Assembly: GCA_009869945.1 (NCBI GenBank)
Contig: WIXG01000031.1
Coordinates: 1-64,000 of the forward strand
DNA: 64,000 nt
Origin: Mesaphorura yosii
Lineage: Eukaryota; Arthropoda; Collembola; Poduromorpha; Tullbergiidae
Reading direction: 5' to 3'
Shown: in pieces, positions 24,423 through 38,300 of the stretch
How positions within the stretch are numbered: position 1 is the stretch's first letter
Layout of the letters: each line of letters opens with the position of its first letter
Position numbers and translations under genes: made by a program
The notes under the pieces: generated by a model
Told to the model about the DNA's origin: nothing
Database searches by the model: none
What the model saw: only the letters and a program-made list of their open reading frames with translations

Positions 24423-25056
24423 TTATGACTTCCCCAGTCCACATATTTTAGTCAAATTTTCCGCCACCATTGCAATCTCCTTCACAGCCTCCAATACCTC
24501 ATCACTTTCGTTCGGGTCTGAAACTGAACTAGCCTGGCGATTTTTCGGGATTGATGATGGGCCTCCGAAAGCAGTGGCATGCAACTGAGTGAAGTTAGCA
24601 ACGCTTTTTGGAAGTCGTTTGGCTAATCTTTCCAACTCAAGACTTGACTTGTTGTATTGCTCCTGTCAAGGGTCAAATATCAATTAGTGTAAAAAACGAT
24701 ACCACACTTAGGTAAAAGTCCAAACACTTAAATACTCACCAGTTTCTGCTCCTCTGTTGGACTTTTGACATCCTCTTCTAGATTAGTCTGTCCTTTCCTA
24801 ATTAAATTTTTCAGTACTTGCTCCGCCGCTTTTTCTCCATGAACTTCGTTCACTCCTTTCATCAGATTCTGTCAATATCACATAATTCAGCCGCAATTAT
24901 ATTATGGCCATTAATATTGGGGTTCTGACTTTAGTTTTATTTAGCAAGTAACTTGCACAGTGAGCCACCTACCTCAACTATTCGATTACTCAGGACCAGT
25001 TCATGAAAGAGGTTGGCCCGTTGATCATCAAGGACAGGAATCTCTCGTGCCGACAT
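24423..25056 (-). CDS. Unrecognised 150-aa helical protein
   Basis: The family is not recognised. Three exons on the minus strand, 24973-25056, 24740-24868 and 24423-24662, are all phase 0 with good sites (GAG|GTAGG, CTG|GTGAG, acceptors TTGACAG). They give 150 aa plus stop. The sequence is mostly helical and charged, without signal or membrane segment: an N-terminal helix (RANLFHELVLSNRIVENLM), a Lys/Glu-rich centre, a second helix (SSLELERLAKRLPKSVANF), a Ser/Pro-rich linker and a final helix ending CGLGKS. The layout resembles small coiled-coil subunits of larger complexes (BLOC, Mediator or kinetochore type), but I could not match it to any one. It lies downstream of the SLC16 gene on the same strand. 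Confidence 0.65.
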
Positions 25057-26340
25057 CGTTCCTGGAGTCTTGAACTCGTTGCTATTAAATCAAACTACAG
25101 TTTTCGTACGATTCACACAGTTGATTATTAATTTCAAAGGTACAGGCGGAAGAGGAGCAGTTCAGAGTGAGAGTTTTTGTTTTGATGGTTGATGTTCAGC
25201 AGTTGTTAAACCGGGCAATTTTTTGACTCTCGTCTATCCTTGATGCGTCTTTGCTCAAGTTGTTTAATTCATGTCTGGTTCGACTTGACCTTTCTATTAC
25301 TAGTTGTACTTTTATGTTGGAACACCACATCTGCGACCATGTTTGGAGCTGGAGAGAAGTGTGAGATGACATAGGTTATGGGCATGGCATACGGAACATC
25401 GTGAGACGATGGAGTGAGTTAATTGAATAATTGATCGCCCGTGCTGATACTGAGAACCCGGCTCACGATGCACCAGTTGCTTTTGTCATTGCTATTATAC
25501 GTACATAGCCATCGCTTTGTCGTTCTTCCAACGAGAGTTTACTTCCAATTTCGTGATAGATCCAGAGGAGCCATAAAAAAGAAATCGTACACATGGTACT
25601 TTAGTTTATGTGTTATGCTTGGCTATTTTCATTCTCAATGTGTACTCAAGCCAATAAACACAATTAGCAGATGGTTTAGATAAGCTAGCTCGCGTCGGAC
25701 GCTGCTGACTTCTTCCTCTGAGAACCAAGGAGAGAATTCAGGACCCAAGATGTGTCACACATGTACTTATTCGATGCACGCGTGTGTACAGTGCTCATCT
25801 TGGCGTAAAGCTTCTAATTTTTCTCCAGCATGGCTCCATTTAATCCAATTTCACCGAAAATGTCAATTCCACTCACCAATTAGCTTAATTTCTCTGTGAA
25901 GCACGTGCAAGTGAGTTGTGCTGTAAAGTGTGTTCTGCCAAATGCGATCGGAAATGACTGGCGCATGCTGCATAAGGACGCCACAGTGTCGCATAATTTG
26001 TGCCAATTTTCGCAGTCTTGCTAATCGAAAGTGCGAATTTTAATTAAATAATGAGCGTTCTGCATTGCTGATGCAAAAAATTCGGGCATGAGTTTTATTA
26101 GCACTTACTTTAAGTTTTGTCTTTTTGAGTATTTCGAATCAACTTAACAAATAACAGTACGAACATAAGCACGAAGTTTCTAGTTACACGTTGTTGTGTG
26201 AGCACCGAAGTATGCACATTAAGGTGTCTTGTATCTTGTAATTTGCAGTTTATCAACAAGAAAATGCACAAAGTACGAAAGTATCCTTACAAATTAAAAA
26301 CGCCTGAATGACGCAACGACTTCATGAATGTATAAAAAGG
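25057..26340. other. Spacer between the 150-aa gene and the SLC16 gene
   Basis: No gene is seen. It should contain the promoter of the 150-aa gene and the 3' UTR of the transporter (a minus-strand AATAAA lies at 26094-26099). Confidence 0.4.
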
Positions 26341-29300
26341 TTACGTATCAAATTCACGATCTCTACTCGGAATTGTAAATCCAATTGGACCTCTTGCCCC
26401 TTGCAGTTGCAGCGGCTGCTGCATGGATTGGTGATGCGCAATTTGAAACACATTACAACCACCCGCACTCACACCGGGCCCACCATCACGATCAATATAA
26501 TAGTATGGAGCCACCCGAACAGCCTCGGAACCATTTCCGCCACCACGACCGCCGCCGTAATCCCCAAATGAATGGTTTACTGCAGAAATTGTGCTCACAA
26601 GCTGCTGCTGCTGCTCCTGTCGCTGCTGCTGTTGATGGGAGGATGATGATGACGGTTTGCGAAGTGAATGAAATTTCGGTTCTTCAATGTCAAACTCGTA
26701 ACTGGAAACCTTCTTCAGTTTTTGGTGCGACTTTTGCGCATTGAAACTGTTTCTGCGCTGAAAATTCGTGCTGCTGCTCGCGGGGGTGGTAACCGTGTCA
26801 TTCTGGTAATGATGGTGATGTGATGATCTGACACCCGGCTGTTGGCTGTTGGTGTACTGGTAATAGTACGGCTGTGGCTGTTCATTGGACTGTGAATAAT
26901 GTGGCTGGGAGAGTGGATTGATCATGTGATTACTGCCCGAAGAGGATCGCTGGTGCTGGTAGTGTGGGTGCGGTGGCTGGTGCATAATTGGATTTTGAGT
27001 CAAAACTAATTTATTTGGATTCAGGATCGACGAAGTCGGATCTTGATTTGCGGCTGATGATGGATTGGGGTAGTGATGCTGCTGTTGCTGCCTCGACTGG
27101 TGTGGACTATGACTACGCGCCGTCATCGACGACGAAGTTGCTGGCAGTGTTACGTTACTTTGTTGTTGATGAGAAGGCAACTTTGTTTGCTGGCTGTGTT
27201 GTTGCTGCTGCTGCTGTCGTTGCTGAATCTGTTGCTGCTGCAATAATTTCTCTTGCCTTTTGTGCGGTGGAAGCATTTGCGAAGAGTCGAAATAATGACG
27301 TGTGAAAGCAGGTGCTTCATTTTGATGTGGTGCATAATGACCAAACTGTGGTTCGATTGGAATGTCAGGGAAGCGTTCTGTGGAGCTTCGCGTGCTCGAC
27401 GTGGCGCTCTTCGCACGCACATCCGGCTGCTGCTGGAGCTTGTTACTCAGAATGCTCGCCACAACGGCGGCTGCCTGCTGCTTCTGCTTTTGTTTCTGAT
27501 TCTGGTGAGTCGGTGGAATGTGAACGTGCTCAGGAAATAATTGCGGATTAGAAGCAAACATAACGGAATACTTCTGTGAAGACTTGCCCAGAGTGCCCGC
27601 CGTCCCTGGCTGCTGTAGCCAAGCCTGAGATCCTTGATTGCTTGTCGGCTGCGATGCAGCATGATGAAAGTGATGATTCGCAGTCACTACAGGTATTTGA
27701 TCAAAGCTAGACGAAGACTGCGAAGTGAAGCCCTGGCCCCGACGTCCTCGTTGTGGCTGTCTTTCTGGAGTATTTGGATTTGTTTGGGTTCCAGTGTTCT
27801 TGAACTGTGGTTGAGAGAAAGACCGCACCATTTGTGGAGGATAGAACGTGCTTGGTGTGTGATGACCTCCAGGCATGGCAGCCGATGGATTACAATCAGG
27901 ACAAAATGGTGAGTACACAAAAGGAGAATGTTCAGCAGCGAGATTTTCATTGTAGCTTGGATACATGGGTTGTTGTAAGCTCAAAGATCTGCGAAGTGGA
28001 TGGAATCCAGCCGCACTTGTTGGGAGCACAGTCGAGGCCGGAGGATTAATAGCATTACTAATCAAAGTCGGCTTGATTGCTTGTCCGTATTTATTTGGCT
28101 GGATTAACGGTGGAGCTGGGGGAATGGGACTCTCGTTGTCGGAACTGAGCTGAGGAGACCCACATTTACTTAAGTCTATTAGTTCCATGCCGATGATCCC
28201 AGAACCCAGCAGAACACACGTGGCACAGGCATAGAAACTCGACTTGCCAAGGTAGGAGGTCAGCCCGGTTCCAATTAGACAGCCCGGACCCATTAATGAC
28301 TGCACACACGACCATATTCGCTCCCAGTGCTTCGTTCTTGTCAGGTCCATACAAAGTATCTTCAGTGAGTAAATATAAGACCCTGAGGAAGGCAAACAAT
28401 GCATGCTTCATTTTAAGTGCCTTATTAAACTAGTTTTTTGTTTGCATTCGTCTTTCTCTCACACGGAAAAGAAGTTGGCAAGAATTTGGCAAAATGACGG
28501 AATCTGACCTTAAGCAGGAAATTGAAGTTTGCGAAACGCGAACGTGATTTGTAACAAGATTCCAAAGCTTATGATTACATTTCCGGTTTTGAAAGGAAAA
28601 GAACTCTTCACGGTGCAGGCCTCTCAATGGAGACGAACCAAGTTAACTTGCCGGGCGCACTGGCGACGCATAGGCAGTGAAAAGAAAGTATTAGCGTTAA
28701 AAGGTTATGCCTTGATTTATTAGGTTCATGCGAGAGATAAGTCTTGTCGTATCATCATTTTGAAAAAATTGCACACATTGTTACTGTGCCTGTCGGCAGA
28801 AAAGAAGACTTGGCTTGACTGGGGCTGGGCCATTACGCTTCATGAGAAAAACAACACAATGGAGACGAGACACTTTTAAACGACCGTCGGTCAGGCAGAC
28901 ACGAAGCGTATGCCAGCGACCTTTTGTCTGGCCTTTAGTCAGTCGCATTCCATCGTCATTGCCATTTCACGAGACATCGTAAGATTGCAAACTGCGAGTG
29001 TCTGCTCGCACGCATCTTGCGCCCTCGCTTTCACTCTTGCTTCTTGGCTTGGCTTGGCTCTCGCCAGCAGCGCCAAGATGTTCGCGTCTGCATGTGTATA
29101 CACGAAGGTGAATTTATTGAGTCATTTATTACATACCACATCCTATTCCGTAAATCCATGCTGACAGTGAATATCCATAGTATCCTTTCACCGATGAGAT
29201 TGCAATCATTGAGAGACCTGCAGGAGCACAGTACAGAAGAAAGCACATGTAGTACAAGTACAAGGCAGTAATAGCCTGGCTCCTGCTGGAGATTATGTAA

Positions 29301-32300
29301 CAACCCAGTGCAATGTGTTCATCCTGTGTGTCGAGTCTGCCGAGCAAACTGCCGCACTGCAAATGCATGCAATGCATGTGTGCGAATAAAAATAAGAAAG
29401 TTGATTCGATCCATCGTCTCAGGAGCAGGAAGATTTTAAAAGTTTTCAATGTTGCTTCTCGTTACTGAAGCCGGCTTCTTAAAATTACCTTTCCTTTGTA
29501 AACTTTCTTCCTCCTTTGCCTTTATTGAATTAGCTATCAAACTCAGATGTGTTGCAGAAGAAATGTGAACGCAATACAAAATACACACGAGAGGTAAGTA
29601 ATCTTGGCATGGATTCATTGCGTGTGTACAGACGATATTTTTCTTTTCCCCTTCCTTCGTGCTAATCGCCAGACATTTATTAAGACCTGCTAAGCTTATT
29701 TTGTTAGGAGAATTACGAGTTTCTAATTTCGTTATGAGGTTCAAACCTAAAGTTGAACCCCGACTTGCTTCAGGGGGAAAGAAATCATGAATAGTTGGCC
29801 AACATGGAAGGCAGCATTTGCAGGTCTTTGTTAGGTTCCCACCAAAATGCAATGCTCTGAACTAAACAGCAAGCGAACTTTAATACGGATGAATGACCAG
29901 GCTTTTCGTACATCATTCACATTGCATTGAGTTGGCTTGACTTTCTGAGTCAGAATCGGGCTAACCTGTTAGGATTCCTGTGGAACAGCAGAGCATTCTT
30001 GGAGAGACATGACAGCACCGGAATTTCTTCAGCGTGAGTATAGCACCTACGGAACAGAACGCACAAACACGTACACATACGTATCACATTAACATTAAGA
30101 AATTCATTTCATTTCAGCTCCCGAATGCGCGGAATACGAAAAGAAGTGCAGCAACGACGACGAGGACGACTCACCAAGAATGACTCCAAGCGAGAGTCCC
30201 AGCCCCAAGTGCGTCTGGAGCAGAAGCAGCGAGCCTCCCGTAAGACCTTCACTTTTCCCAAAGTCTGACTTGAATTTATAAAATATTTGCAAAATACGAG
30301 CCGGCAGGCGAGACGACGACAGCGTAATGGTCCCAGAAGAAGAACGCACGGGAGACAAGATAGATAAAAAGAGAATGGAAAAATTTATATTTAGATGATG
30401 ATACAAAAATGGAAAAGATAAAGATAAACTTTTCCATTGCAGTGCGATGCATAAAGTACAAGTATAAAGTTTCCGAGTACACCGCTTCAATATGGGTGTC
30501 AATTTTTCGATCTTAGAATAGTTTCTTTTTGCATGAAAAAAGTTTTCATAAAAATAATTCTTTTTTCATGAGATTATTGAATCTGAACATAAGAAATAAG
30601 TAAACCTTTGCATGAAATCAATTTATTAAAACATAATTCAAATTTTCATGAGAATATTCAAAAATTTAATGAAATTTGATTGTCCGAAGACTCTTCAGTA
30701 AGCAAGTGTGGCTTGCTCATCGATCACTGATATGCATAAAGTATGACCACCGTACCATGCTGACTTGATTCAAACCATTATTGGTCTCTAAAATATAAGA
30801 CGAATTGTGCGATCCCTTATTCTCATCCACTCGTCCCGACAGCCGGTGGAATTCAACTAGATTTAGTAACAATTCTTGGGCCATTGATTCAGGAGCACTT
30901 AATCCTTAACCACTAATAATGGGTTAAGGAAAATTTTCCTGTGTCTCACGAGTTATCTCATGCAACTTGTGATTATGAAATTAAAAATATTCATATGCAA
31001 AGTAGAATATTTTTTATGCAAGGGTTATCCTTATGCAAAAAGACATCATACATGGAAAGAACATGTAAAATTACTTTTATGCAAACAAGGAGTATTTTCA
31101 TGATCGAAAAAATGTTAACTCCTTAATATTATGTAAAGTCGGCACTCGCCAAATGGTCGGGATGGGCCGGCAAAAATTGAGCAGGAAATTGTCAAACTTT
31201 TTAACTCCACTTTCCGTTCACTCATGCTCAGCCTTTCAGCGCTGGTCATGGATTTGCTTGTGGGAACGAACCGCATGTGCCTGTGCCTATTTCCTACTCG
31301 GTTAAGTCAACTTTCGCCCTCGTCCATCAATCACGTTTAAGTACACAGCCCTTTTTCGGCACATACAAACGACGAATTCACGACGATAAAGCCATGACTC
31401 AACGTTAACAATTGCGAGGATTCCTCTCCTTTCTCAGCGGGTCCGAGGAATGATGGATTCACAATTCATCCTTCATCCTCTACTGCCTAAAGTTAACTGC
31501 CTGGCATAAGCGTAGCCATATGCTTGCTTTTTAGTCGAGGCCGGAGAAACTGGAGAGTGAGAGCTGAAGAAAGGAGTGAGGCGACGACATTTTTGCGGTA
31601 TTGGCCCGTTTGTGCCTCGCAATTTCACGCACGGTGGTTTTACGCTCACTGGTCTAATCATGTCTTTACACTGGGCGTAAGAATGATGAATGAGATGAGC
31701 GCAACATGTACAGAGGTGCTCAAGGCGTTTCAAAAGTTGACTGCTGTTAAGCTAAATAGCGTGCCTAAGTAATGTTGCATGTCACATGTCCTCTTGATCC
31801 TCCGAAAATTACGTGTAACAAATGGTTCATTCATACCATAAGGAAGGCAGGAGCGTAGAGACCGAAGCTTGAGATCCCAGCTGACCACAGAACAGGCTTT
31901 AATGATGGGATACAAAACAGTTTGAGACTTTTCAAAATGTCGCCGGTTAGTGGTATCAAAAATTGAGAACACGTTGGTGGTCGTTGAGCCTTTTGATGCT
32001 GCAGGCCAGAACAGAAGGGCTTGATTAGTTAAACAGCCTAAATCCGATAGAATGATGGATTTCATGCTTGCTTACTTGTAATTGTTGAATGATGGCGCGC
32101 TGAGGGTGATAATAAGCTGCAGCTCGGTAGAAGGCCGGAAGCTGAAAATTAAAGTGAAAAGTCTAAACTCTAAAAATCTCGATATAAGTAAAGGGAAAGC
32201 ACGTACCACGACAGATATGAGCGAGAGACCAGCCCCGATTTGGAACCCTTGTGACCATTCGATGTGTCTACTAAGGCTAAGGTACAGCAGTGAAAATAGC

Positions 32301-35300
32301 GTGACTCCAACTCCTGTGCCGGCCAGTACGACTTGCTCGGCGAATTGACGACGCCTTCGAAAATATTCACCCAGCACAACTGTTGAACTCTCTCGAACCA
32401 AGCACGACCCGATGCCTCCCATTAGGCCAAAACTATAAGCAATACAAGCAGAACTCACGGTGCGAAATGCTTCTCGGGAATAAAGAACAATGAAAACTCA
32501 TATCATGTCATCATCTCTATTTCGCCATCTCATCGCCTCATCTTCTTGGCACACATATTACACGGCATGCTGATGCTGCGTAGCTGCAATACATTATTAT
32601 TACGCACTTCCTAGAACACGACGAAGAACATTACACAATACAACTTACATGGAAAATGCATTAAATTCAAATAAAAAACTTCTCATCTTGAAATAAAATG
32701 CGAAACTTTCACATCGTATCGCGACTTTAACACTTTTTCTCCCCGACTTTGCCGTGTCCGCTGCTCATTTTATCTTGTCTGCTTTTGACTCGGCGTACGG
32801 GGAGATTTCACCGCTACACTACACTGCTTGAAAAGAGAAATTCCTCATTACAAGGAATAAATCCTAATTCTAAGGCCATATCGCCGTCTAGTCTTTGGAA
32901 AAGCTAAATTATTCGCGTCCCCATTCCGGCTGACGACAACGACGACAAATGTTGGCATCCATTTTATGACATGGAATGAAACCTGAGCCATGTTGTTGCC
33001 TATTGCGCCGTCAGCATGAAAACCACACATCATATGTTGGGAACGATAATTATGCCAAATCGCCACGCTGGTATAAAATTGAAAGAGCGAATAAGCGCTG
33101 AAAGCGGGAGCCAGTAGACAGCGCCGCGGTTTAAATAATCATGCATCATGCTAAAGTGTTTTCGGAAATTGTTATGTTTTCCTGACTTCAACGAGACACC
33201 CATTCCGCAAGCCGCATTGTGTTTTTGTGTTACAAAGGCACTCGCTTGGCTGCCATTTTCCGTCAACAGTTTTATGTGCATGAATTAGAATTTTAATTTA
33301 TGCAAATGCTATACGCGATTCGGGCATGAGCACAATACAAGGCTCATTCATAACAAAGTCTGAGATATCTTAGACTGGGTTTCGGAATGTTGCTTTATGT
33401 TGGGCGTTATTAGTTATTTTGGGTTTATTGAAAATAATAAATTCTGCGCATAATTTTACAAATGTGACAGTGAAACTGTACCTAGCATCGAGCATTTTCA
33501 TTATCCATGAAGTACCACGCCGCATTAGAATTTAGTAATCATATGGCTTTAACCAACATAACAATGAACAGTTTGAATTTCTGGAACTGGCAGCTGTTGG
33601 AAATGCACCATGCCAAGCCGTTAATGTAATGCAGCTATGTGAAAAGCAAAGGACCGTAAAACCGCGCATGCACAATTAGGGATTGCATTTGAAATTCACG
33701 TCACAACTTCTGGTTAATTTTAATTGTCGTTAACATGGTTAACATTTCCGTCCCCGCACTATTCGATGTCATTAACTCGCACTCGCCTAATTCACTCTGC
33801 ATCGCTTTTGATGCAGGAGCGGGGTTCGTTAACAGCGAGGAGCAAAGGCTTGTCATTGTCATTCCTGCGTGAAAGCACAGCAAAACAAGGCCCATAATAA
33901 ACTTTTCACTTTACAGCACACACGTGCCAGTGTACGTCGCACTCTTCCATTTGTTGTCAACTCTCTTTAGGAGAAAGCAATGAGAGACAGCGAGATGGAG
34001 ACGACGACGGCGTTGCGTGAGAGAATGCATTGCCATTGGTGATACTTACCAGAAGAAGAATTGATGAATTTCTGTTGCGAAAGACGTGCAGAGAAGTGAA
34101 AGTGGGAAAAGACATCCACCCACGAGAGACACGTATCGCACGTTCTAAAATGGAGAAATGAGAATGCTATTTTGTATTTGGAAATTTGGTAGACGAATAG
34201 ATTATTCGGGAATAACAGCAATAAAACGAAATGCATATTACTTCACTGCATTTATACAAAAAAGAGCAATAATTAATGCGACCCAAATGCTTTCCCTACA
34301 CCAACAACAAACATATTATATTGGCGGTAACATTAATTTTGTTCTTCGTCTTCATGAAATGAAACGACCTGAGTTGTGCCCAGTATATGCACAAGCGAAA
34401 CGACTCCATTTTTAAGTACCAAAAAAGATTACAAATTTCATCTGAAATTCTACAAGTTACGATAAATCTTTCTACTAGAAATTAAAACATGCTCTTTTAG
34501 TGTGAAGGCTAATTAATTATATTGCATTTAGCATTTTATGAAAAATTTTCGTCGATTAAAGCTTAAAGTTTCAATCATCTTTTGAAGGTTGCAACGAATT
34601 TCATTCAATATATTTTCAATTAAAACTAGAAATGAAACCAATAAGTGCGTCGTCATCAAAAGAGCTGGGAGGTAAGCAGGGAAGTAACGGAATTCATTTT
34701 ACAATAACTACTGTCTTAAACCTCAGATTGTGTTAATTCCAGGGAGCTCAAACAAGACCAATAACGAGGAAGCTCCACATGTAATTATTCCTAATCATGG
34801 TCAGGTTGATCAGTAGGCAAAATTACTTGCAAATTAAGTCGTTCCACCAGAAATACAGAACCAATCGGCACAATCGTTGTTTAAGCATCATTAGGGTTAA
34901 TGTCTTTTGTTTATAGAACCACAAGGCTCCAAAGGTTAAGATTCATTACTTGAACCATGGTAGCGCCATGCTCTCATGTAAAAAGTGCGGAACACGTATC
35001 ACTGATAGCAAGAAAGGGTTCCCCAAAATACAAACTACCGATAATGCTACTCTGAATTACGAGAGGAACATTCATCATCAAAAAGGCAAACCAGAAAGCG
35101 TAAACCTGAATTGTACTCCGCACTACACAACGAACGCTACAGAAAATCAGTGAATGTCGAGAATGAAGGTCGTAAATCAGAAAATGAAAACCCCACACAA
35201 GTGCACTTTCATTGGATGTGGATCGTCATTCCACAGTCTTCAATTATTTCAAATCCACATAAGTTAGCATAGCCAGTAAGTCCTGATGAAATGCCTTTGT

Positions 35301-38300
35301 TTAAGTTCATTTGTTTCATGTTGATTATTTCATTATAGGCCAGGGGTATTTAATTATTTCTCAAATTTTGAGTGACAATTTCCTCGTAAACAAGCAAAGG
35401 ATTCTCAAGAATCCTCTCAAAACAGCAATACTTCTACCGAGTTAACCAAAACAATAGCACTACAGCAGTATCTGCAAACTGAACGCGAGGTTTCTTATTG
35501 CACCTACTTCGTTATTGTCGTTGACAAAGACACTGAAGAATATGATGGGCTTATTGAATATATTCGCCAGAACTTAACCGTTGCAACAAAATCAATTTCT
35601 GTTTACATTGGAAAGAAGACTTTCTGCAAAAATGGACATGACATAGCTAAAGATCATCAGAGAAGAGGAGATCCAGTACCATTTACACAATCTGCAAGGC
35701 AGAGAAAGTTTCGTACGAAGTATTCAGGCACTATCATGATACAGCAAAGGACATGGAAACTGAGGAAGCATTTTGGCAGGTAACATGATTAACTCTTTTG
35801 TAGTGAATTAGCTATGATTAGCCGGGATTATTTCATGCATACAATAGAAAGACTTTTCTATTTTCAGATCGTAGGAAGCTATCGCCGCAACGTAGAAGAT
35901 TCTCCAAATTCTATCCATTGGAAAATCTGTAACGAAAGAGCCGAACCAGCTGCAGTCAACCTTTCAACAAAAGCGTTAACCGATGCACAGACATTGGCTA
36001 AAGAAAACCATCATCTGTTATGTGTCACATTAGATTGCCCTATCAAGCACAATGCAAAGAAAAATCTAGAATTTTATGGGAAGATTCATGTAAAGAAAGA
36101 AAATATAAAATAACTGGAGTTTTCGTTTCATGAATAGATGTTCATAATCTTAGTTAGCTCCTAAGTATGTGAGTCGTTAAGTACAATCTTTCTGTTACTC
36201 GTCACCCTTTGTCGAAGTTGTCAATAAAACAAAATTTTGAAACATTGAAGCTGAAACTTACCTTACGACGACATAAATTGACCACCAGTGGTGAACACAT
36301 ACTAGAAACAGACCATGAGAATGGACCCAACCAATCTGTAAGGGCAAATAAAACACGCGTATAAATACATAGGTAGAGGGCATATAAAGTTCTTGCTTGT
36401 AGTACATGTGCATTGTGTGTAGCCATGTGGCTGAACTTGGACTAGGTCTCGTGTACGCGCACAAGTGATGCGATGGAGAGATTACACGAGTACCACGCAC
36501 GGAAGAAAGAAAATTAGTTGGAAATAAATCCTGTACAAAACACATACCCAAACTTAGATTTATTTACACGGGATCATGAGCGAGTCCTGAGTCTGTCGCG
36601 TCCAGTCTCGTATTATGTTATTGTGTTAGACCAACCTTGCTTTATGTACTGCGTGCGTGTTCATGTCTCACAATTTATTATTGCAGCAGATCACAACGCT
36701 GCCGTAGATATAGAACTAGGGTAAGAATCAAGATACCAAATTTTAATGCCAATTTATCTACATTGGGCATTACTGCATTACGACGCGGGAGAAAGCCGAA
36801 AACAAGAGAGAGAATTCGAGTGAGAACCAACGTGAAAGCAGGACACACGTTCGGCCAGAGAGCGAAATGCGAAATATTATTTACACATCACTGATTTGAT
36901 ATTTATTGTGTTGTATTCTTACGAGTTACGAGTCTCTGCTCTGCTGCCTTGCCTTGGTCGTGCCTGGAGTGAAGATGATAGAGTCTGCGGCTAAGCAAGT
37001 ACTCGGCCTGAGTCTGCGTCACTTTTGCCGTGCCGTGCCGTAATGAATAACCTATAACACTACGACAATAATTTATTCCGAGTGCTCTCTCGCACTAAAC
37101 AGACTCAGTTGCATTGATACAGCTGCTTTCTCTGTACGTAAGCTGACGTGGTTTTTAGTGCCAGGGCGTTGCTCGTGCTTTATCACGTCCAAAATGCATC
37201 CACCAGGTTGAGCGAGGCTTGCAGGGTTTATAAAGGATTTCAATAAGAACAAAGAGACGAGTCAACCTTCCTTTGTCAACCCTGCCGTGTTGTTGCTCTA
37301 CGCGAAATATAATAATAGTTTTATATTCCTTCTAATCCCCTTTAATTCTTCGTTCAGGAGACACAATTGCTGCTAGTGTGTCAGAAACTATATCGCCATC
37401 GTCTTTGAATGACAAAAGGTTTTGAATTTTGAAATCTTGTGTTTCACTTTCGTCTCGGCTCAGACTGGACTCCTTTGCTTGTTCTCTGAAATCTAAATTC
37501 TGCTTCCGCCTTTCAAAGATGGTTCCGAGTTGTGATCTCTGCTTGTACGTGTGCTTTGATAAAGGCATTCACGCAGAGAAAGTCAGACTCAGATTCAGAT
37601 TTTACTTGTATAACGCATTCATTCGCTTAACTCCTTCCTCTTCTTCAGTCTTTGTTGGCATAAAATCATACACAAAATTCATGGTTGTGATGAAGCTTTT
37701 CGTTTCGCATGTTTCTAATCTTTGCAAGCACTTTCTCCTTTCATTGTAAGACTTCTGCTCCTGAAACTTTTCCTTTTTCATGCACAGCCTCCTAACCCAC
37801 TTTCAGTTCAAACTCATGCTGTGCGCGCGATGGAATCGTCTAACATGCTTTCAATTTCATTAATGCCTGCCATTCATCGAACAAATGCATTCATCCAAGC
37901 TGAAGCTGTGAAATTCAAAAAACTAATTTGATTAAGGAATGTGAAAAGCGAGTGCTGCTGCCGTGAAGGCATTCGCCAGACTGGCTATGTTCAAATTCAC
38001 CGTGCACCGTCTTTGTCGTCTTGCCTTTCGCCGTCAAAGCTAGTCCCACTCTTCCAAGTGCATAACGCTTTCTACCTGCTCTGCTTTGCCAGTGCACTTT
38101 GGAGATTAACCTTCTTTATCTTGAAGTATAATACAGGTAAAAATAAAGGAAATTTTAATTTTCTACTTCAGTCTAATTTCCTCTTTCATGTTTCGACTTA
38201 ATAAAATTTAATGAGAATATCCGACTATAAAATCATCCTTCCCTGTTGATTCCCTTACGCATTCCAAGTTCCATTAAAATGGGCGATTATCTGTGCCTTG

